Source: an uncultured Clostridium sp.
GTDB lineage: Bacteria; Bacillota; Clostridia; Lachnospirales; Lachnospiraceae
Reading direction: 5' to 3'
Length of the DNA stretch: 64,000 bases
Assembly (NCBI GenBank): GCA_938036545.1
Contig: CALHQJ010000010.1
Location: 1 to 64,000 of the forward strand
This document shows positions 33,032-42,127 of the stretch, in pieces. A model generated the notes under the pieces. That model made no database searches. It saw only the letters and a list, made by a program, of their open reading frames with translations, and had not been told where the DNA came from. Position numbers and translations under genes: made by a program. The number at the start of each line of letters is the position of its first letter. Position 1 is the first letter of the stretch.

Positions 33032-34084
33032 ATGCCCTATCAACTGAGTACGCAGGCAGTGCCGGAGGTTACGGTTGTAACCAATGAATTTATAGACAAA
33101 TACATGGCCGGAGCCAACGGCGAATATGTAAAGGTGTATCTTTACCTTCTGCGTCACCAAAAAGAACTGGTAGAGGTAGGAGCCATAGCAGATGCGTTAA
33201 ATCATACAGAGGCAGACGTGCGCCGGGCATTGGCTTATTGGGAGAAAGCTGGAATTCTATCAAAAGGAGAGGACAGGCCGGAACCGGTTTCCTCTTTAGC
33301 TTCAAATCCTGTTTCGGTTTCCGTTCCGGTTCCATCTCCGATCCGGACAGAAAAGAAACCGGTTCCGGCAGAAAGTTTGAACCGGCTGAGCGGTGACGAG
33401 GATTTTGCAGAGCTTCTCTACATTGCCCAGAAATACCTGAATAAAGTATTTACCCAGCGGGACTGCCAGACATTTGCTTATTTATATGACAGTCTGCATA
33501 TGAAAAAGGATTTGCTGGAATATCTGGTAGAATACTGCGCCCAACTGGGGCATACCAGCATCCGATATATTGAAACCGTGGCGCTGAACTGGCACGAGCA
33601 GGGAATTACTACGGCAGACGAGGCGAAGCTGGCTTCTGCAGCTTATACAAAGGATGCCTTTGCTGTAATGAAGGCATTTGGCCTGACAGAACGAAGACCA
33701 GGCGTTTCGGAGCAGAAGATGATGGATAAGTGGTTTAAGGAATGGGGATTTAGCAGGGAACTGGTAATGGAGGCCTGCAGCCGGACGCTTCAGTCTGCCC
33801 ACACTCCCAGTTTTCCATATACAGATAAGATTCTGGAAGCGTGGAAAGCGCAGAACGTCCACAGTATGGCAGATGTGAAGGATCTTGATGCAAGGCGGAA
33901 GAAACGGGAAAAAGCAACAGGGACGGAGGCCGGCACATCCAGAGGGGGACAACCGGCAGGCAGCAGGCAGGGAAGCGCTGCGGGACAGAGCCAGGTACGG
34001 AAAACACCAAATCAGTTCCATAATTTCCAGCAGAGAGACGTAGATTATGACGCCCTGATCTTGGAACAGATTCAAAAGAAATAG
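33032..34084 (+). CDS. DnaD-domain replication protein
   Basis: A 350-residue protein. The N-terminal winged-helix region (about 10-85: YVKVYLYLLRHQKELVEVGAIADAL) is followed by a Pro/Ser/Val linker (95-120), then DnaD/DnaB-II domains (about 130-205 and 215-285, ending KMMDKWFKEWGFSRELV and DKILEAWKAQNVHS). The C terminus is basic, Gly/Ser-rich and probably disordered. DnaD helps DnaA-driven origin melting and helicase loading in B. subtilis. The start follows AAGGAG. It overlaps functionally and positionally with the next gene (8-bp gap). An extended -10 TGA-TATACT lies at 32985-32993. Confidence 0.88.
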   Translation: MPYQLSTQAVPEVTVVTNEFIDKYMAGANGEYVKVYLYLLRHQKELVEVGAIADALNHTEADVRRALAYWEKAGILSKGEDRPEPVSSLASNPVSVSVPVPSPIRTEKKPVPAESLNRLSGDEDFAELLYIAQKYLNKVFTQRDCQTFAYLYDSLHMKKDLLEYLVEYCAQLGHTSIRYIETVALNWHEQGITTADEAKLASAAYTKDAFAVMKAFGLTERRPGVSEQKMMDKWFKEWGFSRELVMEACSRTLQSAHTPSFPYTDKILEAWKAQNVHSMADVKDLDARRKKREKATGTEAGTSRGGQPAGSRQGSAAGQSQVRKTPNQFHNFQQRDVDYDALILEQIQKK

Positions 34085-34092
34085 GAGGACAT

Positions 34093-35082
34093 ATGGCACT
34101 TAGCAATTCTCAGTACAACAGTATTATGCGGGATTATGAAAGAAGCCGTATCGAACACCGCCATAGCCAGGAGAAGCGGATAGAAGAGATTTATCAGAGG
34201 ATTCCGGCTGTAAAGGACATTGATCAGGCAGTGGGAGCAAAGGCAGTAGAGCGGGCCAGACAGCTTTTGTCCGGAGACAGGGAGGCCAGGGAAAGACTGA
34301 AGCAGGAGATTGCCGAACTGGGAGAACAGAGGACAGCGCTGCTGACTGCTTACGGCTATCCGGAAGATTACATGGAGATGACATACAATTGTCCTGACTG
34401 CCAGGATACCGGATATGTAAATGGAAAAAAATGCCACTGTTTCCGGAGGGCACAGATGAAGCTTCTGTATGCCCAGTCTAACATTGACGAGATTGTAAGC
34501 AGAGAGAACTTTCATACGTTTTCCTGCGAATGCTTTGACAATACTTACATCATACCTCAGGTAGGGATGACTGCCGCCAGGTATATGAAACAGGTAAAAG
34601 AGCAGTGTGAGGAGTTTGCCAGACGGTTTGGCACAGACGGTGGAAATATTCTGTTTACCGGCAATACCGGAGTGGGAAAGACTTTTTTAAGCAACTGCAT
34701 TGCAAAAGAGGTGATGGACGCTTATTATTCTGTGCTGTATTTATCGGCTAACGATTTATTTGAGGTGTTTTCCAAAAACCGGTTTGAGTCCCGCAGCGAA
34801 GAAGAGATTCGGGATACGTATCAGTCCATACTGGAATGTGATCTGCTGATTATTGACGATTTGGGTACAGAGGTTAATAACAGCTTTACTTCATCCCAGT
34901 TGTTTTACTGTATCAATGACAGACTATCCAATGGACGCTCTACCATTATTTCCACTAACCTGTCCTTAAACATGCTTCGAGACAACTATACAGACCGAGT
35001 GACATCACGGATTATCAGCGGATACCGGATAATTCCCTTATATGGGGAGGATCTGCGCAGGAGAAAGCTTCTGGGGGGTTGA
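34093..35082 (+). CDS. DnaC/DnaI-like helicase loader ATPase
   Basis: A 329-residue AAA+ protein. A zinc-binding segment (NCPDCQDTGYVNGKKCHC, about 97-115) sits in the N-terminal helicase-binding half. Walker A is GNTGVGKTF (about 194-202) and Walker B LLIIDDLGTE; the arginine-bearing DRVTSRI segment follows. This matches B. subtilis DnaI, which loads the DnaC helicase. The start follows AGGAGG. Pairing with a DnaD-domain gene is the usual clostridial arrangement. Confidence 0.92.
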   Translation: MALSNSQYNSIMRDYERSRIEHRHSQEKRIEEIYQRIPAVKDIDQAVGAKAVERARQLLSGDREARERLKQEIAELGEQRTALLTAYGYPEDYMEMTYNCPDCQDTGYVNGKKCHCFRRAQMKLLYAQSNIDEIVSRENFHTFSCECFDNTYIIPQVGMTAARYMKQVKEQCEEFARRFGTDGGNILFTGNTGVGKTFLSNCIAKEVMDAYYSVLYLSANDLFEVFSKNRFESRSEEEIRDTYQSILECDLLIIDDLGTEVNNSFTSSQLFYCINDRLSNGRSTIISTNLSLNMLRDNYTDRVTSRIISGYRIIPLYGEDLRRRKLLGG

Positions 35083-35156
35083 CTATTTCCTGGGAGAATG
35101 TTATAAAAGAATTGCCTATTATTATACGAACTTATAACCAATAGATGGAGGACGAA

Positions 35157-36329
35157 ATGCTGTACGAAGAGAAGATTATTGAGACCATTCCGGTGGGGCC
35201 ATTAGGCTTGATTCCTTTAAAGAGCTGTGCTGCTCTGGGAGAAAAGGTTGACAAGTATCTGGTAGACTGGAGAAGAGAACGGGAAAGCGAGCACAAACAT
35301 TCCATCGCATTTTCCGGTTATCAGAGGGATTCTTACATTATAGGGGCTAAAACTCCCCGATTCGGTTCCGGTGAAGGAAAGGGAACTTTGGAGGCCTCTG
35401 TCCGCGGTGACGACTTATACCTGATGGTAGATGTGTGCAATTATAGCTTGACCTATTCCCTGTGCGGGATGACTAACCACATGTCTCCTGACGACCATTT
35501 CCAGGATTTAAAGCGTGTTATTGCTGCAGCAGCAGGAAAGGCCCGCAGAATCAATGTAATTATGCCGTTCCTTTATGAGAGCCGCCAGCATAAGCGCTCC
35601 AGCAGAGAGTCTTTAGACTGTGCACTGGCGCTTCAGGAGCTGGTTCAGATGGGAGTAGAAAACATTATCACATTTGACGCCCATGATCCTCGTGTGCAGA
35701 ACGCAATTCCATTCAGGGGATTTGAGACTGTGCAGCCGATTTACCAGTTTATTAAGCACTTATTAAGAAATGAAACCAATCTGCAGATTGACAGTGATCA
35801 TATGATGGTAATCAGTCCGGATGAAGGCGGAATGGGACGTGCAGTTTACTTTGCCAATGTTCTTGGCCTGGATATGGGTATGTTCTATAAGCGCAGAGAT
35901 TATACCAAGATTGTAAATGGACGCAACCCGATTGTTGCCCATGAATTTTTGGGAAGTGATGTAGAAGGAAAAGACGTACTGATTATTGACGACATGATTT
36001 CTTCTGGAGAAAGCATGCTGGATGTTGCAAAAGAGTTAAAGAAGCGCAAAGCAAGAAAAGTATTTATCTGCGCTACCTTCGGCCTGTTTACCAACGGCCT
36101 GGCTAAATTTGACGAATACTATGAGAACGGCCTGATTGACAGAATCCTGACTACCAACCTGGTATACCAGACTCCGGATCTGCTTCAGAGACCATACTAC
36201 ATTGACGTAGATATGAGCAAGTACATTGCGCTGATTATCGATAATCTGAATCACGACGCATCCTTAAGCGAGCTGTTAAATCCTACCGGACGAATTAACA
36301 GGCTGCTGGATCAGTATAGAAGCAAGTAG
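35157..36329 (+). CDS. prs: Ribose-phosphate pyrophosphokinase (PRPP synthetase)
   Basis: A 390-residue enzyme, longer than classical Prs (about 315). It keeps the PRPP loop VLIIDDMISSGESM, the flexible catalytic segment INVIMPFLYESRQHKRS and the ITFDAHDPRVQ divalent-metal site. This longer form is common in Lachnospiraceae. It supplies PRPP for nucleotides, His and Trp, and for Xpt encoded at 15000. The start at 35157 follows GGAGG; an ATG 12 bp upstream overlaps that site. Confidence 0.9.
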   Translation: MLYEEKIIETIPVGPLGLIPLKSCAALGEKVDKYLVDWRRERESEHKHSIAFSGYQRDSYIIGAKTPRFGSGEGKGTLEASVRGDDLYLMVDVCNYSLTYSLCGMTNHMSPDDHFQDLKRVIAAAAGKARRINVIMPFLYESRQHKRSSRESLDCALALQELVQMGVENIITFDAHDPRVQNAIPFRGFETVQPIYQFIKHLLRNETNLQIDSDHMMVISPDEGGMGRAVYFANVLGLDMGMFYKRRDYTKIVNGRNPIVAHEFLGSDVEGKDVLIIDDMISSGESMLDVAKELKKRKARKVFICATFGLFTNGLAKFDEYYENGLIDRILTTNLVYQTPDLLQRPYYIDVDMSKYIALIIDNLNHDASLSELLNPTGRINRLLDQYRSK

Positions 36330-36344
36330 TAACGGTTCAGCATG
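36329..36344. repeat. Single terminus of the dispersed repeat family
   Basis: GTAACGGTTCAGCATG directly after the prs stop codon, one base short of the terminus seen at 7853 and with the G variant found at 18162. No partner arm is nearby. Confidence 0.4.
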
Positions 36345-36360
36345 CAGGAAGGAGAAAGCT

Positions 36361-37125
36361 ATGTTCAGCCATCAGGAAATCCGCTCCTTTAACGAACTTG
36401 AGATGTCCATTTATAATTATATCCTTAGCAATAAGGAGAAGGTTGTATATATGAAAATCAGGGATCTAGCCGATGGAGCTCACGTTTCTACAACAACCGT
36501 ACTTCGCTTTTGCAAGAAAGTAGGATGCGAGGGATATTCGGAGTTTAAACTGAGGCTGAAGCAGGAACTTTTGGATCAGAAAAGCCAGCAGCCGGATTTG
36601 GACATCAGCGCCATGACGGAATTTTTTCAGAGAGCAGAGGGAGAGGCTTACCAGAACTCCCTGAAAAAGGCGCTGGATATTCTGGAACATTCCGATATTG
36701 TGGTATTCATTGGAGTTGGTTCCTCGGCAGTCCTTGGAAAATACGGAGCCCGTTATTTTAATAATGCAGGCTGCCTTTCGATGTGCATTGATGATCCGTT
36801 TACTCCTGTGTTCTGCGAAGAGAGCGACAGGGTTACTGTTATCGCCCTTTCGGTATCAGGAACTACAGAGCAGACGCTGAACATGGCCGGTCAGCTGAAA
36901 GCCAGAGGATCGTCTCTGATTTCCATTACAGACAGCGCCAATTGTCCTCTTGCCAATATGAGCGACTGCAATATAGCCTATTATATTCCGGTTTTGCGGC
37001 TGGATGAGTATTTTGATTTGACGTCCCAGATTCCGGTACTCTTTACCCTGGAAACCCTGGGGAGGAGGCTATGCGGAAGAAAGAGAAAAACCGTAACGCT
37101 AAAAAACAAAGAACCGGAATTATAG
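36361..37125 (+). CDS. RpiR/MurR-family transcriptional regulator
   Basis: A 254-residue regulator: N-terminal helix-turn-helix (about 1-75; MKIRDLADGAHVSTTTVLRFCKKVGCEGYSEFK) and a C-terminal SIS sugar-phosphate-binding domain (about 105-230; FIGVGSSAVLGKYG, VIALSVSGTTEQT). It stands upstream of the beta-glucoside PTS operon with a terminator and a separate promoter between. It probably senses a sugar phosphate such as a phospho-glucoside or glucose-6-phosphate and controls that operon. Confidence 0.9.
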   Translation: MFSHQEIRSFNELEMSIYNYILSNKEKVVYMKIRDLADGAHVSTTTVLRFCKKVGCEGYSEFKLRLKQELLDQKSQQPDLDISAMTEFFQRAEGEAYQNSLKKALDILEHSDIVVFIGVGSSAVLGKYGARYFNNAGCLSMCIDDPFTPVFCEESDRVTVIALSVSGTTEQTLNMAGQLKARGSSLISITDSANCPLANMSDCNIAYYIPVLRLDEYFDLTSQIPVLFTLETLGRRLCGRKRKTVTLKNKEPEL

Positions 37126-37150
37126 AAAAAGTTAACAAAAATAAAGTAAA

Positions 37151-37193
37151 AAACAGTGCAGATCACACAATAAAATGTGACGCACTGTTTTTT
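37151..37193 (+). terminator. Terminator after the RpiR gene
   Basis: AAACAGTGC (37151-37159) pairs with GCACTGTTT (37182-37190), with an inner TCACA/TGTGA arm, then TTT. Confidence 0.85.
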
Positions 37194-37245
37194 GTTTGGA
37201 AAAAATTATATCTGTGTGTATCTGTTTTATTAAGCCGCAAAACTA

Positions 37246-37274
37246 TTGGCAAGATGTAAAACGCCTGTTATACT
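37246..37274 (+). promoter_or_regulatory. Promoter of the beta-glucoside PTS operon
   Basis: TTGGCA, a 17-bp spacer, TATACT; 57 bp before the first gene. This is the strongest sigma-A match in this part of the window. Confidence 0.8.
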
Positions 37275-37330
37275 GACCTCACAAGACAGAGAAAGACCGG
37301 TCACAGCAAAGAAGATGAGGAGGGAATACA

Positions 37331-37654
37331 GTGGAACAGTCAATGACAGAAAAAGTAATTATGGAACTGGTAGTCAACAGCGGAAATGCCAGAAGCCTGG
37401 CAATGGAAGCAATCCGGCTGGCCAAAGAAGGAAGCTTTGCAGAAGCAGAGGAAATGCTCCAGACCTCAAAGGACGCTATTTTGAAGGCCCATGAGTTTCA
37501 GACGGAGCTGGTAAGTAAGGAAGCGGCAGGAGAGAAGGTAGAAACCTCTCTGATTATGTGCCACGGACAGGATCACCTGATGACGGCAATGGTCATTATT
37601 GATCTGGCAGCAGAATTTATTGATGTGTATAAGAGCATGAAGAAATTGAATTAA
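37331..37654 (+). CDS. celC: PTS lactose/cellobiose-type IIA component
   Basis: A 107-residue cytosolic phosphocarrier. The phosphorylated His is H78 in MCHGQDHLM, with the metal Asp at the expected spacing. It starts with GTG because GGAGGG lies 6 nt before; ATG 37343 is an alternative. It passes phosphate from HPr to the IIB encoded next. The symbol reflects family position. Confidence 0.92.
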   Translation: MEQSMTEKVIMELVVNSGNARSLAMEAIRLAKEGSFAEAEEMLQTSKDAILKAHEFQTELVSKEAAGEKVETSLIMCHGQDHLMTAMVIIDLAAEFIDVYKSMKKLN

Positions 37655-37692
37655 AACAGTCCAGCCATGCGAAGATGATGGCGGAACTGTTA
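37655..37692. repeat. Degenerate minimal copy of the palindromic repeat
   Basis: AACAGTCCAGCCAT pairs with ATGGCGGAACTGTT across a short loop (two mismatches). It lies directly after the IIA stop and could weaken transcription or protect the 3' end, tuning IIA against IIB. Confidence 0.55.
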
Positions 37693-37721
37693 CAAACAAT
37701 TAAAACCAAGGAGGAAAAAAT

Positions 37722-38033
37722 ATGTTCGTAGTAAGATTATTTTGTGCAGCAGGTATGTCAACCAGTCTTATGGTAAACAAGATGAAGGACGCAGCAAGAG
37801 AAATGGGAATCGAAGCAGATATTGAGGCTGCTCCGGAGGCCAATATGGACAAAGAGACCAATGGAATTGATGTTGCCCTTCTCGGTCCCCAGGTTCGTTA
37901 TAAACTGGCAGAGGCAAAGAGAATCTGCGGCCCCAAAAATGTGGCAGTTGACGTAATCCCAATGATGGACTACGGTACCATGAACGGAAAAAATGTTTTG
38001 AATTTTGCACTGAAGCTGGCTGGCAGACAGTAA
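37722..38033 (+). CDS. celA: PTS lactose/cellobiose-type IIB component
   Basis: A 103-residue protein with the phosphorylated Cys at position 8 in a P-loop (FCAAGMSTS), as in cellobiose/chitobiose IIB. The start follows AAGGAGG. Confidence 0.93.
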   Translation: MFVVRLFCAAGMSTSLMVNKMKDAAREMGIEADIEAAPEANMDKETNGIDVALLGPQVRYKLAEAKRICGPKNVAVDVIPMMDYGTMNGKNVLNFALKLAGRQ

Positions 38034-38105
38034 GGCAAAGGACAAAGGCGGCAAAGAGTTCCAGCCTGCTGCCTGAAATTTAAAAAGGAATGGGAGAGAT
38101 ATACC

Positions 38106-39422
38106 ATGGGATTTATGGAAAAATTACAGGAAAAAATGGATGCCACGCTGGTTCCCCTTGCAGCAAAGCTCAATGCACAGCGCCATGTGGCAGCAGTACG
38201 TGATGCATTTACACTTGCCTTTCCGCTTACGCTGGCAGGTTCCATTATAGTTTTAATCAATTATGCATTGCTGTCTCCAGACGGCTTTGTGGCAAAGCTG
38301 CTGCATCTGGGAACACTGATTCCCAATCTGGCTGATTACCAGCAGATTTTCACGCCGATTTTAAACGGAACTACCAATATTATGTCGTTGCTGATTACCT
38401 TCCTCTGTGCATATAAGCTGGCAGAAACAAAGGGCGGAGATGCACTTTTGTCGGCAATCTGTGCAGTAGGCACGTATTTTATCATTTATCCTCCCTATGT
38501 AGACGGCGCTTTGCCAATGACGTTTATGGGGGCTCAGGGACTTTTTGTAGCGTTAATCGTTGGCCTTCTGGTAGGCGAGTTTTTGACAGAGATGGCAAAA
38601 AATAAGAAACTCTGCATTAAGATGCCGGATACGGTACCGCCTGCAGTTGCCCGATCTTTTAACCTGGTTATCCCGATTATCCTGATTTTTATCATTGCTG
38701 CAGTAGGCAATTTCTTTTTAAGCAAGGTTACAGAAGGCGGTATTCAGTACGTAATCTATAACATGATTCAGAAGCCATTCTCCCGTCTGGGCGGAAATAT
38801 TGTAACTATCCTGTTGTTTGCCCTGGCACAGCAGTTCTTATGGATTTTGGGTATTCACGGACCAAACACTCTGAATGCAGTTCGTACTGTTATGTTTGGT
38901 GAAGCAAACATTGCAAACCTGGCTTACTTTGGAGCAAATGGAACCACCATTGGAACAGATTTCCCAGTTACCTGGATGTCGATTAATGATGCGTTCGGCA
39001 ATATCGGCGGATCTGGCGCAACATTAGGCCTGATTATTGCGATTTTCCTTGTGGCAAGAAAAGATAAAACCCAGTATACCATTGGTAAACTGGCACTGGC
39101 TCCAGGCCTGTTTAATATTAATGAGCCTCTGATGTTTGGCCTTCCAATTGTTATGAACCCGATTTATGCGATTCCGTTTATGCTGTCTCCGGTTGTCTGC
39201 AATATTATTGGATATTTGTGCACAATGGTATTCCAGATCATTCCTCCGGCAACAGTAGATGTAGGCTGGACAACCCCAGGCTTCCTGATTCCATTCCTGG
39301 CTTCCGGCGGCACCAATATACTTTCACTGGCGATTGGCTTGTTGTGTCTGGCTGTAAGTACCTTGATTTACCTGCCTTTTGTAAAAGCAGCAGCAAAGGT
39401 TAATATGGCACGGGAAAATTAA
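38106..39422 (+). CDS. celB: PTS lactose/cellobiose-type IIC permease
   Basis: A 438-residue permease with about ten helices. Family motifs include LAGSIIVLINY near the N terminus, WILGIHGPNTLNAV in the substrate region, and the GLFNINEPLMFGLPIVMNP segment. It imports a beta-glucoside disaccharide with phosphorylation. The start follows GGGAGAG. Confidence 0.93.
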   Translation: MGFMEKLQEKMDATLVPLAAKLNAQRHVAAVRDAFTLAFPLTLAGSIIVLINYALLSPDGFVAKLLHLGTLIPNLADYQQIFTPILNGTTNIMSLLITFLCAYKLAETKGGDALLSAICAVGTYFIIYPPYVDGALPMTFMGAQGLFVALIVGLLVGEFLTEMAKNKKLCIKMPDTVPPAVARSFNLVIPIILIFIIAAVGNFFLSKVTEGGIQYVIYNMIQKPFSRLGGNIVTILLFALAQQFLWILGIHGPNTLNAVRTVMFGEANIANLAYFGANGTTIGTDFPVTWMSINDAFGNIGGSGATLGLIIAIFLVARKDKTQYTIGKLALAPGLFNINEPLMFGLPIVMNPIYAIPFMLSPVVCNIIGYLCTMVFQIIPPATVDVGWTTPGFLIPFLASGGTNILSLAIGLLCLAVSTLIYLPFVKAAAKVNMAREN

Positions 39423-39437
39423 TGTAATGTTTGTTGA

Positions 39438-40883
<1,446 letters not shown>

Positions 40884-40899
40884 GAGGAGATTTTGATAG

Positions 40900-41808
40900 A
40901 TGGAAAAAAAGTATCTGTGTATAGATGTAGGCGGTACATCCATTAAATATGCTGTGCTTGACAACAAACTCCAGTTTTCGGTCAGGGGCAGTGTCGTCAC
41001 ACCTTATGAGGGGACAGAGACATACCTGAATACATTAGAAGCCATTTTTCGGGATGTAAAAGAAAAAGAGCCGGAGATTTCAGGAATTGCCATGTCGGTT
41101 CCAGGAATGATTGACAGCCGTCAGGGAATCTGCATCAACGGAGGAAACTTAACTTATGTGGAGCTGCTTCCTCTGGCGGCTAATATGAAGGAACGGTGCG
41201 GTGTTCCGGTGTCTATTATGAATGACGCTAAGGCCGCAGCCCTTGCAGAAGTCACCTGGGGAGCTTTGGCTGACTGTCAGGATGCAGTCGTAATCGTGTT
41301 TGGAACCGGAATCGGCGGCGCTCTTGTAAAAGACGGAGAAGTACACCTGGGAAAGCATTTTGGAGCCGGAGAATTTAGCTGGATTATGATGAGCCAGGAA
41401 TTTGACCATGCAGAAGACTCCTGGGCGCTGCGAAATGGAAACCGACGTCTGGTAAATCTGGCTGCCGCTGCAAAAGGCGTAAGTGCAGATGGAATTACCA
41501 GCTATCAGGTGTTCCAGTGGGCGGAAGAAGGAGATGAGCGGGTGCTGTGGGCTCTGGACAAGTTTACCAAGGACATTGCCTTTATGATTATGAACCTTCA
41601 GGCCATCTACGATCCGGAACGGTTTGCTATTGGCGGAGGAATCAGCAAACAGCCGCTGCTGCTGAAATATACTCAGAGAAATCTGGACGGATTTTATGCA
41701 ACTACGAGATTCCCCATTCCCAAACCGGAGATTGTAACCTGCAAATATTATAATGATGCAAACCTTATCGGAGCGTTGGGACATTTTCTTAACCAGTATC
41801 CGGCATAA
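40900..41808 (+). CDS. ROK-family sugar kinase
   Basis: A 302-residue kinase of the ROK family: phosphate loop DVGGTSIKYAVLD at the N terminus, ND-A-K catalytic region in IMNDAKAAALAE, and FGTGIGGALV. The CxCGxxGC zinc motif of many ROK glucokinases and repressors is absent. There is no helix-turn-helix, so it is an enzyme. As the last gene of the operon it likely phosphorylates the free glucose released by the GH1 enzyme. Confidence 0.9.
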   Translation: MEKKYLCIDVGGTSIKYAVLDNKLQFSVRGSVVTPYEGTETYLNTLEAIFRDVKEKEPEISGIAMSVPGMIDSRQGICINGGNLTYVELLPLAANMKERCGVPVSIMNDAKAAALAEVTWGALADCQDAVVIVFGTGIGGALVKDGEVHLGKHFGAGEFSWIMMSQEFDHAEDSWALRNGNRRLVNLAAAAKGVSADGITSYQVFQWAEEGDERVLWALDKFTKDIAFMIMNLQAIYDPERFAIGGGISKQPLLLKYTQRNLDGFYATTRFPIPKPEIVTCKYYNDANLIGALGHFLNQYPA

Positions 41809-41846
41809 CGTTTGAGAATATGAGAAAAAAGAATACGTAATAAAAG

Positions 41847-41897
41847 CTGCTGCAACATGGCAGGGGATGCCCTTACCATGTTGCAGCAGTTTTTTTG
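41847..41897 (+). terminator. Terminator of the beta-glucoside PTS operon
   Basis: A 14-bp perfect stem CTGCTGCAACATGG (41847-41860) with CCATGTTGCAGCAG (41876-41889), then TTTTTTT. Confidence 0.95.
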
Positions 41898-41994
41898 TTT
41901 GATAGGAAATAAATGCGACCCGCCGTAGTCAGCTGTTTTCTGGACAGCTAAAAAATATAGGAACAGCAGCTGAAAAAATTAAGAAAAGTTTAGG

Positions 41995-42023
41995 TTGTAG
42001 TTTCATTGGATATTATATACAAT
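41995..42023 (+). promoter_or_regulatory. Promoter of the 826-residue anchored protein gene
   Basis: TTGTAG, a 17-bp spacer, TACAAT. Transcription would begin just before the palindromic hairpin at 42029. The rest of the 319-bp intergenic region holds the operon terminator and no other feature I can support. Confidence 0.5.
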
Positions 42024-42028
42024 AGTTT

Positions 42029-42070
42029 ATAACAGTTCAGCCATGGGAAAATTCATAGCTGAACTGTTAT
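42029..42070. repeat. Minimal copy of the palindromic repeat (termini only)
   Basis: ATAACAGTTCAGCCATG (42029-42045) and CATAGCTGAACTGTTAT (42054-42070) pair over 17 bp with one wobble and an 8-base loop. These are the termini of the 7853-8003 element with the interior deleted. Confidence 0.75.
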
Positions 42071-42127
42071 CATACATTTGGTATACAAAATTGTCATATG
42101 CCGCATTTGTAAAGGAAGAACATTAGA

